A program made the position numbers and the translations under genes. Below the pieces are notes generated by a model that had not been told where the DNA came from, did no database searches, and worked only from the letters and a program-made list of their open reading frames with translations. A stretch of 64,000 nt of DNA from Streptomyces spinoverrucosus (GTDB lineage: Bacteria > Actinomycetota > Actinomycetes > Streptomycetales > Streptomycetaceae), in assembly GCF_015712165.1 (NCBI RefSeq), contig NZ_JADPZX010000003.1, positions 1-64,000 on the forward strand, given 5' to 3'. Shown piece by piece: positions 9,188-17,738 of this stretch; position 1 is the stretch's first letter, and each line of letters starts with the position of its first letter.

Positions 9188-9592
9188 TCAGACGGTCTTG
9201 AGCAGGTGTTCGAGGAGGCTGGTGGCCGTGACGACGCCGAGGAGTCGTGCGGGCTCCCCGGTCGGCCGTTCGACCATCGCGACGAGGGGGCTTCGGCTGC
9301 GGGCCATCAACTCCGCGAGTTCGACGGCCGTCCAGTCGGGGTCGGCGGTCGGCAGGAAGGGCCGACCCACGAGGAGACAGTCGGCGACCGTACGCCCGCG
9401 AAGGGCGTGGCAGAGCCGGTCGGCGTGCGGCTCGTCGATCACGCCGGCGGGCAGGGCGGCGTACGGCTGCCCCGCGCAGTCCGTCACCACAAGCCCGGGC
9501 AGGCGCCGATCCACCGGCAGGCGTACCGCCTCGATGGCATCGGACTCCGTGCTGACCGAGACGTATGACTCTGCGAGATCACGTGCGCGCAC
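9188..9592 (-). CDS. CBS domain-containing protein
   Basis: Small cytoplasmic protein of 134 residues with a paired CBS fold: the first half has RARDLAESYVSVSTESDAIEAV, the second WTAVELAELMARSRSPLVAMV and a closing LGVVTATSLLEHLLKTV. CBS pairs usually bind adenine nucleotides and control partner transporters or proteases. GTG 9592 is preferred because GGGGGA lies six bases upstream; a longer start at 9640 would overlap the DUF3040 gene by 62 bases. It lies 32 bases upstream of nhaA, and both nhaA and the CBS-bearing protease may be its partners (inference). Confidence 0.8.
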   Translation of the reverse strand: MRARDLAESYVSVSTESDAIEAVRLPVDRRLPGLVVTDCAGQPYAALPAGVIDEPHADRLCHALRGRTVADCLLVGRPFLPTADPDWTAVELAELMARSRSPLVAMVERPTGEPARLLGVVTATSLLEHLLKTV

Positions 9593-10004
9593 GAGTTCCC
9601 CCTGGGTATGCCGCCGGTAGGTCGGTGGGCAGTCGTCCACCGCCCGGCTCCGGGCGGCACCGGCGGGGCGCTGTCCTCGTTGGGGCGCGGCGCTGGGTGT
9701 GTACCGAGCCCGGCACCAGGCCCTTCTGGGGCGGCGGGTCCTTGTCGACCGGTTGCGGATTGGTGCTGAGCACCGCGGTGAGCAAGAGACCCAGGAAGGC
9801 GATGACGGCGCAGACCGTGACGGCGGTTCGCCGCCAATGGCGCTGTTTCTCCCTCACCTCTTCGCTGTCGGCGGGCTGTGCTTCGGGCTCGTCGGGGAAC
9901 TGCTCGTTGAGCGCGTCCATGGTCGCGGCCAGGACGGGATCGTCCTGGGCGAGGCGTCTTTCGAGCTGTGCGAGGACGCGCTCCTCGTCCATCTCGGGGT
10001 TCAT
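9579..10004 (-). CDS. DUF3040 family membrane protein
   Basis: 141 residues. The N-terminus MNPEMDEERVLAQLERRLAQDDPVLA is the DUF3040 signature (an ERR-x-L-xx-LE-xx-L-xxDDP pattern), followed by a basic linker and one hydrophobic helix pair near 75-95 (TVCAVIAFLGLLLTAVLS). The C-terminal third is Pro/Arg-rich and overlaps the start of the CBS gene by 14 bases, implying co-translation. Function of DUF3040 is unknown; it is a common actinobacterial one- or two-helix membrane protein. It sits 61 bases after the slipin gene. Confidence 0.75.
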   Translation of the reverse strand: MNPEMDEERVLAQLERRLAQDDPVLAATMDALNEQFPDEPEAQPADSEEVREKQRHWRRTAVTVCAVIAFLGLLLTAVLSTNPQPVDKDPPPQKGLVPGSVHTQRRAPTRTAPRRCRPEPGGGRLPTDLPAAYPGGTRART

Positions 10005-10065
10005 GCCAACCTCCTCGAAGCCTTGAGGGAGCGGGCTGGGAACGGGCCGACGGGGTTCGAGGGCG

Positions 10066-10881
10066 CTACGACTTGTCCATGGCGAGCCTCTCTGCGTCCG
10101 TCTTCTCGGTGCCGGCGGGGGTCTGGGGTCGGCGGAGCATGTCCACGAGGCGGAAGATCTCCATCGGCAGCGGGAAGATCAGGGTGGAGTTCCGCTCGGC
10201 GGAGATCTCGGCCATGGTGGACAGGATCCGCAGGTGGAGAGCGGCGGGGTGGCCCTCCAGCCGGTCCGCGGCGTCCGCCAGTGTCTCGGCGGCCTCGTAC
10301 TCGCCCTTGGCGTGGATGACCTTGGCGCGCCGATCGCGCTCGGCCTCGGCCTGGCGGGCCATGGCGCGTCGCATGGCCTCGGGCAGTTCGACGTCCTTGA
10401 CCTCGACGAGGGTGACCTTGACGCCCCACGGGTTGGTGACCTCGTCGATGATGCGCTGGAGCCGCTGGTTGATCTCGTCGCGTTTGATGAGCAGTTCGTC
10501 GAGGTCGACCTGTCCGAGGATGCTGCGCAGCGTGGTCTGGGCGATCTGCGAGGTGCCCTTGATGTGGTCCTCGATGGCCACGACGGAGCGGTTGGGGTCG
10601 ACGACGTTGAAGTAGGTCACGGCGTTGACCCGTACGGTGACGTTGTCCTTGGTGATGACGTCCTGCGGCGGGATGTCCATGGTCACGGTCCGCAGGGAGA
10701 CGCGGATCATGCGGTCGACGACGGGAATGATGACGAACAGCCCCGGTCCCTTGGCGCCGATGATCCGGCCGAGACGGAAGATCACTCCGCGCTCGTACTC
10801 GGGCACGATCTTCACCGCGGCCATCAGGAGCATGAGCAGGACGGCTGCTCCGATGACGATGCCGATGAGTCCTGAATTCAT
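10066..10881 (-). CDS. Slipin / stomatin-like SPFH (band 7) membrane protein
   Basis: Membrane-scaffold protein of 271 residues. One N-terminal transmembrane helix (about 4-22) is followed by the SPFH domain: [32 protein letters not shown], the [16 protein letters not shown] stretch and a charged coiled-coil region ([19 protein letters not shown]). Prokaryotic slipins form partner pairs with NfeD membrane proteases, and here the gene overlaps the upstream nfeD by ATGA (10878-10881). The pair probably acts in membrane-protein quality control or lipid-domain organisation. Confidence 0.93.
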   Translation of the reverse strand: MNSGLIGIVIGAAVLLMLLMAAVKIVPEYERGVIFRLGRIIGAKGPGLFVIIPVVDRMIRVSLRTVTMDIPPQDVITKDNVTVRVNAVTYFNVVDPNRSVVAIEDHIKGTSQIAQTTLRSILGQVDLDELLIKRDEINQRLQRIIDEVTNPWGVKVTLVEVKDVELPEAMRRAMARQAEAERDRRAKVIHAKGEYEAAETLADAADRLEGHPAALHLRILSTMAEISAERNSTLIFPLPMEIFRLVDMLRRPQTPAGTEKTDAERLAMDKS

Positions 10882-12230
10882 GATCCGTCCTCCGGTGTGG
10901 TGTGCGGTCCGTCGTCGGCTGCCTCGGCGCTCTCGACGATCAGGTCGAGGCCGTCGAGGCCCACGACGCGGACGTGCTGTCCTTCGGCGACGAGGGCCGC
11001 GCGGCCGCGGACGGCCCACCACGCGCCGTCGAGCAGCACCTGGCCCCGCTCGCCGTCCACCCGGCGTACGACTGCCTCGCGGCCGAGCAGTCCTTCGTGC
11101 CCGGTGGTCGGTGGAGCCTTCCGGGCCCGCCAGGCAAGTCGCCCGGCGAGCACCGAGCCGCCGCCCACCACCACGGCGGTCGGCCACATCACCGCCGGAT
11201 CGACGCCCAGCTCACCGCGGAAGAGCAGGATCCCGGCGAACACCAGGGCCACCGTCCCGCCCGCGGCGAAGACGCCGACCCCGGGCGTGAGCACCTCCGC
11301 GGCGAACAGGGCTCCGGCCAGGATCAGCAGGAGCAGACCGCCGACATGGAAGGGCAGCACGCTCAGCGCGACGAACCCGAGCACGAGCAGGACCACCCCG
11401 ATGACGCCGCCGACGCCCACGCCCGGGGACGCGAGTTCGTAGATCACGGCGAGGGTTCCGACGGAGAGGAACAGGAACGCCAGCTCGGGGCTGGCCAGCA
11501 ACTGCCGGACCTCTCCGAAGAAGCCGAGATCGTGCTCCACGAACCGGGCGCCCGCCGTGTGCAGGACGACCTCACGCGGCTCGCCCTGCGAGCCGACGAC
11601 GACGCGGCGGCCGTCCACCTCGGTGAGCAGGGCCTCGCGCGACGGTGCCACGAGATCGACCACGTCGGCGCGCACGGCCTCCCGGTCGGACACCGACGTG
11701 CCCTCGCGCACCATGTCCCGGGCGAAGTCTGTGCTGCGGCCCCGCTGCTCGGCGATGGACACGGCGAACGCGACCGCGTCGTTGACCACCTTGTCGCCGG
11801 CTTCCTCTCCCTGACCGGTCACGGGCGTGCCGGCGCCGATGTGCGTGCCGGGCGCCATGGCGGCGACGTGCGCGGACATCGCGATGTAGGCGCCGGCCGA
11901 CGCCGCTCGGGCGCCGGGCGGAGTGACGTACACGACGACGGGCACGTCGGAGGCCAGGAACTCCTGCACGATCTCCCGCGTCGACTGCAGCAGCCCGCCC
12001 GGGGTGTCCATCTCGATCACGTAGGCCGCGTGGCGTTCCTGCTCGGCGAGGCGCAGTCCGTCCTCCAGGTGGTCGGCGACGACCGGGGTGATGGTTCCGT
12101 CGACCCGCGTGAGCAGCACGCTCGGCGTCTGGGCCGCGCTCATCGCCGGGGCAGCGAGCAGGCAGCCGAGCGCTGTCAGGAGGACTGCGGCAAGCCTCCG
12201 GACGGGACCGGTGGAGCGGGTTCGGGGCAC
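10878..12230 (-). CDS. NfeD family membrane-bound serine protease (long form)
   Basis: About 450 residues. A signal peptide ([21 protein letters not shown]) leads into a ClpP-like protease domain with the catalytic Ser in [12 protein letters not shown] and the catalytic Lys in [12 protein letters not shown], then four to five membrane helices and a C-terminal OB-fold NfeD domain ([23 protein letters not shown]). Members cleave slipin tails. The start is uncertain: GTG 12230 gives a normal signal peptide behind GGGGG; an open frame continues to 12362 but looks non-coding. It is the first gene of the leftward group and is coupled to the slipin. Confidence 0.9.
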   Translation of the reverse strand: MPRTRSTGPVRRLAAVLLTALGCLLAAPAMSAAQTPSVLLTRVDGTITPVVADHLEDGLRLAEQERHAAYVIEMDTPGGLLQSTREIVQEFLASDVPVVVYVTPPGARAASAGAYIAMSAHVAAMAPGTHIGAGTPVTGQGEEAGDKVVNDAVAFAVSIAEQRGRSTDFARDMVREGTSVSDREAVRADVVDLVAPSREALLTEVDGRRVVVGSQGEPREVVLHTAGARFVEHDLGFFGEVRQLLASPELAFLFLSVGTLAVIYELASPGVGVGGVIGVVLLVLGFVALSVLPFHVGGLLLLILAGALFAAEVLTPGVGVFAAGGTVALVFAGILLFRGELGVDPAVMWPTAVVVGGGSVLAGRLAWRARKAPPTTGHEGLLGREAVVRRVDGERGQVLLDGAWWAVRGRAALVAEGQHVRVVGLDGLDLIVESAEAADDGPHTTPEDGS

Positions 12231-12411
12231 GGGTGTGGTACCCCCTGGTTCCTGACGCTGGGACCCTACATTGCGGATTACCCAGCTGACCTGCGCGGAT
12301 ACGGGTCCCACTGAGACATCGGCGGACATCTGGAGGTCCGCCACCTTGCCGGGGGTCGGCAAAGGGAAGGTAAGCTCGAAGCTCCGCGAGCGGACAAAAG
12401 GGGTGGACCCG
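12231..12411. promoter_or_regulatory. Divergent promoter region, nfeD / PucR-like regulator
   Basis: The 181 bases between the divergent nfeD and the rightward regulator gene must contain promoters for both. No clear sigma-70 pair or palindromic operator stood out. The neighbouring regulator is a candidate to act here, by position only. Confidence 0.45.
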
Positions 12412-13518
12412 ATGGCTGCCGGCAGCGGTTTCTCCGCAGGGACACGGGGCGGACCGCCCCATGAGGAGCTGCTGGCCCGGACCCTGGTGCGGACAGGCGA
12501 TCTGGACGCCGAGGACCGCGCCCGACTGATTGAAGCTGCGGCTCACGCCGCTGACAACGGCATCCCGCTGCGGGAACTCATCGACACGTACCTGGGCGCT
12601 TTGTGCCGTACCTGCTCACCGTCCGCGGCACGGGATCGCCCCGCCTCTGCGCCGATCCCCGCGGACGTACTACGGCCCATCCGGGACGTCGCGATCACGC
12701 TCACCGAGGGCTACGAGGCCGCTCACCGGGCGGCCATCCGGCGGGAAGAGGAGATCAGGCACGCTTTCCTCGACGAACTGTTGCACGGCGCCGGCGACCT
12801 CGGCCGGATGGCGGAGCAGGCCCACCGCATCGGCTTCCGGTTCGTCGGTCCGCACCGCGTCGTCGTGGCGCGGGCCGAGGCGCCCTTCCGCGCGGCAGAC
12901 CCTGCCACCCGGTACGTCGAAGAGGCCATGGCCTCGGGGCGCGGCGCCTGGGAGAGCCTGGTCGCCGCCAAGGACGGAAGGCTGATCTGCATCTGTGCCG
13001 GAAGCAGCACGACTGCCGCCTACCACTTCGCTGAGCACGTTCAGCGTTCGGTCGCCCGGCAGCCACAGATCGCCGTCAGCCGCTCCCGGCCGGGAGCGAA
13101 CGGTGTCGTCCGCTCCTACCGAGAAGCCCGCGAGACCCTCGACCTCGCCCACCGCCTCGCCGTCACCCGCCCCGTCATCCACGCGTCCGACCTGCTGGTG
13201 TTCCAGGTGCTCGGCCGGGACAGAGCGGCGATCACCGACCTGGTGGCCACGGTGCTCGGGGGTCTTGAGCAGGCCCGTGGCGGGCCGGACCCGCTCCTGC
13301 GCACCTTGACCACGTACTTCGACAGCGGCTGTACCAACACCGTCACCGCACGACGCCTCGGCATCAGCGTCCGGACCGTGGCCTACCGAATCGCCCGCGT
13401 CCGCGCCCTGACGGGTTACGACCCCACCATTCCCGACCAGCGCTACTCCCTGCAGACCGCCACGCTGGGAGCGCGCCTGCTCAACTGGCCCGCAGTCCCC
13501 TTGCAGCCTTCCGACTGA
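12412..13518 (+). CDS. PucR/CdaR-like helix-turn-helix regulator
   Basis: Transcription regulator of 368 residues. An N-terminal helical sensor-like region (about 15-115, with TEGYEAAHRAAIRREEEIRHAFLDELL) leads to a degenerate GGDEF-like/PucR middle and the C-terminal HTH_30 domain (RTLTTYFDSGCTNTVTARRLGISVRTVAYRIARVRALTG). ATG 12412 lies inside GGGGTGGACCCG, a usable ribosome site; GTG 12403 is an alternative. A convergent paralog follows at 13587. The ligand is unknown; it is divergent from the nfeD operon, which it may control. Confidence 0.85.
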   Translation: MAAGSGFSAGTRGGPPHEELLARTLVRTGDLDAEDRARLIEAAAHAADNGIPLRELIDTYLGALCRTCSPSAARDRPASAPIPADVLRPIRDVAITLTEGYEAAHRAAIRREEEIRHAFLDELLHGAGDLGRMAEQAHRIGFRFVGPHRVVVARAEAPFRAADPATRYVEEAMASGRGAWESLVAAKDGRLICICAGSSTTAAYHFAEHVQRSVARQPQIAVSRSRPGANGVVRSYREARETLDLAHRLAVTRPVIHASDLLVFQVLGRDRAAITDLVATVLGGLEQARGGPDPLLRTLTTYFDSGCTNTVTARRLGISVRTVAYRIARVRALTGYDPTIPDQRYSLQTATLGARLLNWPAVPLQPSD

Positions 13519-13586
13519 GGTGAGACGGACATGGAGTGGCCGAAGTGTCGGCGCTCGCCGTGACCGCCAGGCGTGGCTGAACCGCC

Positions 13587-14645
13587 TCAGAGTTTCTTGG
13601 CGGGCCAGTCAAGCAGACGGGCGCCGATTACTGCCGTCTGGAGCATGTACCGGTGCGCGGGGTCGGACGGATCGGCGCCGGTGAGCTTGTGGATGCGTTC
13701 GAGCCGGTAGGTCAGGGCGCGCACGCTGAGCGACAGGCGTCGGGCGGCCTCGGCAGCCACGCAGCCGGCATCAAAGTAGGCGGTGAGGGTGTCGAGGAGG
13801 GGCTGGGCGCCGCCGCGGGCCGTGGTGAGCGGGCCTAGGGTGTCGACGACCAGGTCGGCCATGGCCTGCCGGTCACGGGTGAGCACGGGGTAGACGAGCA
13901 GATCGGCGGCGCGCAGCACCGGGTCGCCCAGGCCCAGGCGTTCGGCCAGCTCCAGGGCGTTGAGTGCCTCTTCGTACGAGTGGACGACGCCGCCGGGGCC
14001 GGGCTGGGGTCGGCCGATGGCGACCCGGCCGCCGTCGGTGGCGGCGTGAGCCTGCTTGGCGAAGTGGGCGAGGACCTCGTCCTGGTGGCCGGGGGCGATG
14101 CACAACAGCCGGCCGTCCTTGGTGGTGAGCAGTATGCTGCGGTCGCCGAAACGGGCGATGAGAGCGCGCTCCACCTGCCGGGGCACCGGGTCGCCCTCGT
14201 CGTAGGCGGCCGGGCCCTGGGCGACGGCGACCGCGTGGGCGTGCGACAGGCGCAGGCCGAAGCGTTCGGCGCGCTCGGCCAGGCGGCCCAGGTCGCTGCG
14301 GCCGTAGAGGAGGTCGTCGATGAACTCCCGGCGCGCTGCCTCCTCCTGGCGCACCGCCAGGCGCTGGGCGCGCTCGTAGCCCTCGGCGAAGGCGTCGACG
14401 ACCTGCTGCACGGCGGTGAGTGCGCCGTCGGCGGTGCCGGGGGTGGCCGGCCAGGCCGCGCGCGCCGCCGACAGATGCGCGCTGATCAGAGCACGCAGGC
14501 CGTAACCGGCGTCAGCGGCCTGTTCGCCCAGGACACGCCGGGAGGCGATCTCGTCACGGGTGAGACGCCTGCCGGTGACCGCGACCTCGGCCAGGATGCG
14601 GGCATATCCGTCCAGATACTGCTCCGGTATCTCCCGGTCCGTCAT
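13587..14645 (-). CDS. PucR/CdaR-like helix-turn-helix regulator (paralog)
   Basis: 352 residues with the same architecture as the gene at 12412: N-terminal helical domain, the EGYERAQRLAVRQEEAARREFIDDLLYG linker, a middle domain starting RFGLRLSHAHAVAVAQ and HTH_30 (LDTLTAYFDAGCVAAEAARRLSLSVRALTYRLERI). The two genes are tail to tail with 68 bases between stops, so they look like an inverted duplication that has since diverged. The ATG at 14645 is the first in a clean frame. It has no divergent partner closer than the antiporter at 15214, and no ligand can be assigned. Confidence 0.85.
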   Translation of the reverse strand: MTDREIPEQYLDGYARILAEVAVTGRRLTRDEIASRRVLGEQAADAGYGLRALISAHLSAARAAWPATPGTADGALTAVQQVVDAFAEGYERAQRLAVRQEEAARREFIDDLLYGRSDLGRLAERAERFGLRLSHAHAVAVAQGPAAYDEGDPVPRQVERALIARFGDRSILLTTKDGRLLCIAPGHQDEVLAHFAKQAHAATDGGRVAIGRPQPGPGGVVHSYEEALNALELAERLGLGDPVLRAADLLVYPVLTRDRQAMADLVVDTLGPLTTARGGAQPLLDTLTAYFDAGCVAAEAARRLSLSVRALTYRLERIHKLTGADPSDPAHRYMLQTAVIGARLLDWPAKKL

Positions 14646-15149
14646 GTCGTCCCCCGCATTCTTGACGCGCCGGTGATGGTTTCTTAGCGGCCCACCGGCA
14701 CGCAGACACTAGTAAACGCTGCCAGGTACCGGCAATGCGCGGGAGTGGCCTGTCCGTGCAGCATGGCTCGTGGGGAGCACGGCGGATGGTTCCGGTGCCG
14801 AACACCGGCAGGTGCCCGGCACCGGAACCTGTGGAGCGGTGCGTCACCGATCACGACTCGTGCAGGTCGATGACGAAAGAAGGGGGCCGGGTCATGCGGA
14901 CGTTTCTGGACGCCGCCACCGGCCTGCCCACCTGCTGACGCTCGTGGCCTGGGCCCTGAGCGTGGGGGCGACGATCACGCCGGCGGCGTACCTGTCACCC
15001 GCGCCGTCGACCCGCTGCGGGCACGCCCCTTGTGATCCGCCGGGGCCACCGGCAGTCCTGTCCTTGCCGGGAACCGGCAACGACGGTTCGCCTCGAGTGC
15101 GCGTCAACGACCTGTCAAAGGCGCATCAAGAACATGTAAGGTGCCCAGC
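14646..15149. other. Intergenic region with a possible small decayed ORF
   Basis: The region between the leftward PucR-like gene and the antiporter leader. A GGGGGCC site precedes ATG 14895 of a 14-codon frame (MRTFLDAATGLPTC). Changing frame by one base would continue into a hydrophobic run (LLTLVAWALSVGATI), which resembles the start of a DUF1449/OB-fold membrane protein, so a decayed gene is possible but weakly supported. Nothing else recognisable. Confidence 0.3.
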
Positions 15150-15181
15150 GGTGTGCCGGGAAGCCTGGTCGGCGAGCAGGG
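15150..15181 (+). promoter_or_regulatory. Conserved leader element upstream of CPA1 antiporter
   Basis: The core GGTGTGCCGGGAAG followed by CTGGTCGGCGA is shared, with about three differences in 31 positions, with an element upstream of the intact nhaA (19109-19141, minus strand). GCCG at the left and CGGC at the right can close a hairpin around GGAAGNCUGGU. It lies 32 bases before the antiporter start, so it would be in the mRNA leader. I infer a cation-responsive RNA or operator; the class is not one I can name. Confidence 0.55.
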
Positions 15182-15213
15182 ATTGATCTCTCTTACAATC
15201 GGGGGTTCCCGTC

Positions 15214-16455
15214 ATGGTGCTGGTCGCGGTGTTCGGTGTCGCGCTGCTGGTGGCGGTGCTGTTGTCCGGCCTGGCGGCCCGGACCGTACTGTCCACCTCG
15301 TTCCTCTTCCTGGCCGGTGGCGCGCTCGTCAGTGACGGGTTCCTCGGCCTGATCCACATCACGCCGGACAGTGAACTGGTGTCCGTGACGGCCGACCTGG
15401 CGCTCTTCGCCGTGCTGTTCACCGACGGCATGCACGTCTCACTGCCCAAGCTGCGCGCCAACTGGCGCAACCCGACGCGCGCCCTGGGCCTGGGCATGCC
15501 GCTCGCGTTCGTGTTCATGGCGCTGGTGACCCACTTCCTGGTCGGTCTGGACTGGACGACGTCCTTCCTTGTCGGAGCCGTGTTGGCGCCGACCGACCCG
15601 GTGTTCGCCTCGGCCATCGTCGGTCGCAGGGAAGTCCCCGCGAAGCTGCGCCAGTTGCTGAATGTGGAGAGCGGCATCAACGACGGTCTCGCCCTCCCGG
15701 TGGTCCTCGTCCTGATCGCCGCCGCGGGCCCGGCCGCCGACAGTGCCGAAGCCTCCCCGGGGACGATCGCTCTGGAGCTGCTGCTCGGCCTGGTCTTCGG
15801 CATCGCCCTGCCGCTGCTGGTCAACTGGCTGGTGCGTTTCAAACTGCTGGGCGCGGAGCCGAAGTTGCAGCCCCTGCTGCCGCTGGCCACGGGCATCATC
15901 CTCTACGCGGCCTGCCACCTCACCCACGCCAACCCCTACCTGGCCGCCTTCTCGGCGGGCGCCGCCGTCGTGCACCTCTCGCCAGAGGCGAAGGCCGCCT
16001 TCGAGCCGCTGGGCGAGGCGCTCGCCGAGCTGGCGAAGTTCGCGGCGCTGCTGGTCTTCGGCGCCCTGCTGACTCCGCAGCTCTTCGGTGACCTGTCCTT
16101 CGGTGGCTATGCGGCGGTCGTCCTGGCGATCGTCCTGATCCGCCCGGCCTCTCTGCTGCTCTCCCTGGTCGGCACGTCGTTCTCCCGCAAGGAGAGGCTG
16201 GTGGCGGCCTGGTTCGGGCCCAAGGGCTTCGCCTCCGTGGTCTACGGCCTGCTGGTACTGCAGTCCGGCATCCCGCAGGCCGAGGAGGCGTTCACCCTGA
16301 TCGCGGTGTGCATCGCCTTCTCGATCGTCGCCCACAGCTCCACCGACGTGCCCATCGCCCGCGCCTTCGACGTGGACGACCTCGCCGGCATCCCGGACAA
16401 GCAGCCGAGCTCGGTCCCGCAGCAGCGGGAGGACCACGTCGAGGCGCGCAGTTGA
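15214..16455 (+). CDS. CPA1 family Na+/H+ antiporter (NhaP-like)
   Basis: Membrane cation/proton exchanger of 413 residues with about 12 hydrophobic segments. Diagnostic CPA1 motifs are FLVGAVLAPTDPVFAS and NVESGINDGLALPVVLV, whose acidic residues carry the ion, plus a late FGPKGFASVVYGLL. The ATG at 15214 is preceded by the conserved leader element shared with nhaA. It probably expels Na+ (or Li+/K+) in exchange for protons and would support pH and salt homeostasis together with the NhaA at 17739. Confidence 0.92.
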   Translation: MVLVAVFGVALLVAVLLSGLAARTVLSTSFLFLAGGALVSDGFLGLIHITPDSELVSVTADLALFAVLFTDGMHVSLPKLRANWRNPTRALGLGMPLAFVFMALVTHFLVGLDWTTSFLVGAVLAPTDPVFASAIVGRREVPAKLRQLLNVESGINDGLALPVVLVLIAAAGPAADSAEASPGTIALELLLGLVFGIALPLLVNWLVRFKLLGAEPKLQPLLPLATGIILYAACHLTHANPYLAAFSAGAAVVHLSPEAKAAFEPLGEALAELAKFAALLVFGALLTPQLFGDLSFGGYAAVVLAIVLIRPASLLLSLVGTSFSRKERLVAAWFGPKGFASVVYGLLVLQSGIPQAEEAFTLIAVCIAFSIVAHSSTDVPIARAFDVDDLAGIPDKQPSSVPQQREDHVEARS

Positions 16456-16565
16456 CGGGGGCGACGACACAACGCACCGCACCCGCATCTTTTGCATAGT
16501 CTGGAAATGGGGAGGGGTGCCTGGGGAAGGCGGCTCTCAAGTGTTGCGACACCGTGGGAGCAGGC

Positions 16566-17666
16566 ATGGCCGCAGAGAGACCGCAGACCAGTTTCGCGGT
16601 GCTGTCCTGGTTGCCGGTCGGGGTGATGGCGGTGGTGGCCGTCGTGGACGTCGTCGCCGGACCCGAGGTCGGCTTCGTGCCGCTGGTGTCGCTGGGACCC
16701 GCGTTCGCCGGACTGGTCGGCGGGTGGCGGCGTACGGCTCTGATCGGTCTGGCGGCGCTGGTGCTGTGCGTCGGACTCGGGCTGTACGACGGACTGTTCG
16801 ACAGCCGCCGGGGCTTGACGGCGATGGCGTCCGTGGCCGGAGTGACGGCCGCGGGCGTCGCCGCCGCCGTGATGCGCGGCCGCCGGGAGGCCGAGCTGGC
16901 CAGCGTGCGCTCGATCGCGGAGGTGGCCCAGCGGGTCCTGCTCCGGCCGGTGCCACTGACCGCGGGGCCGCTGCAGGCCGCGGTGTCGTACACGTCGGCG
17001 GTCGCCGAAGCCCGGATCGGCGGCGATCTGTACGAGTTGGTCGCCTCACCGCACGGGATCCGGGTCATCGTGGGCGATGTGCAGGGCAAGGGGCTGGCCG
17101 CGGTGGAGACCGCGGCCGTGGTGCTCGGCGCGTTCCGGGAGGCCGCACACGACGAGCCCGACCTGGTGGCGCTCGGCGAACGACTGGAGCGCAGCGTCGC
17201 CCGGGAGTTGGAGGGCGAGAAGTTCGTGACCGCGATCCTCGTCGAGGTGGGTCGGGCCCATGAGACGGTCTTCCTCAACTACGGGCATCCAGCACCCATG
17301 TTGGTACGCCGCGACGGCACGGTCGAATTTCCCAAGCCCCCTGCCTACGCGCTGCCGTTGGGGCTGGCCGCGCACGGTGGCGAGGGGCCGAAGCCGTACC
17401 GGGTGCCGTTCGTGCCCGGGGAGCAGCTGCTGTTGTACACCGACGGTGTCACCGAGGCCCGGGACGCCAGTGGCGCCTTCTACCCGCTGGGTGAGCGGGC
17501 GCACCTGCTGAAGGACGTCGATGCCCGGAGCGCGCTGGACGCCCTGCGCGAGGACCTGGTCCGGCATGCCGCCGGGCCGCCCCACGACGATGCGGCGATG
17601 CTGCTGTTGCGGTACCACGGTCATGGGGACGGCGGCCCGGGGGCACCGGTATCGGCAGGGTGGTGA
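16566..17666 (+). CDS. PP2C (SpoIIE-type) protein phosphatase with N-terminal membrane domain
   Basis: 366 residues. Three to four membrane helices (about 10-100) anchor a cytoplasmic SpoIIE/PP2C domain with the metal-binding aspartates in GGDLYEL and VIVGDVQGKGL, the HPAPMLV segment, LLYTDGVTEARD and the terminal HDDAAMLLLRY. Such phosphatases usually dephosphorylate anti-anti-sigma factors. ATG 16566 has GGAG five bases upstream, better than GTG 16554. There is no sensor domain apart from the membrane segment, and no adjacent anti-sigma or STAS gene in the window. Confidence 0.9.
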   Translation: MAAERPQTSFAVLSWLPVGVMAVVAVVDVVAGPEVGFVPLVSLGPAFAGLVGGWRRTALIGLAALVLCVGLGLYDGLFDSRRGLTAMASVAGVTAAGVAAAVMRGRREAELASVRSIAEVAQRVLLRPVPLTAGPLQAAVSYTSAVAEARIGGDLYELVASPHGIRVIVGDVQGKGLAAVETAAVVLGAFREAAHDEPDLVALGERLERSVARELEGEKFVTAILVEVGRAHETVFLNYGHPAPMLVRRDGTVEFPKPPAYALPLGLAAHGGEGPKPYRVPFVPGEQLLLYTDGVTEARDASGAFYPLGERAHLLKDVDARSALDALREDLVRHAAGPPHDDAAMLLLRYHGHGDGGPGAPVSAGW

Positions 17667-17738
17667 CGGAGGAAGATCTGCGCCGGACATCTGCGGAGGC
17701 AGGTGGCCGCGATCCCCGCTCGCCCGCCGCCTGAGGGG

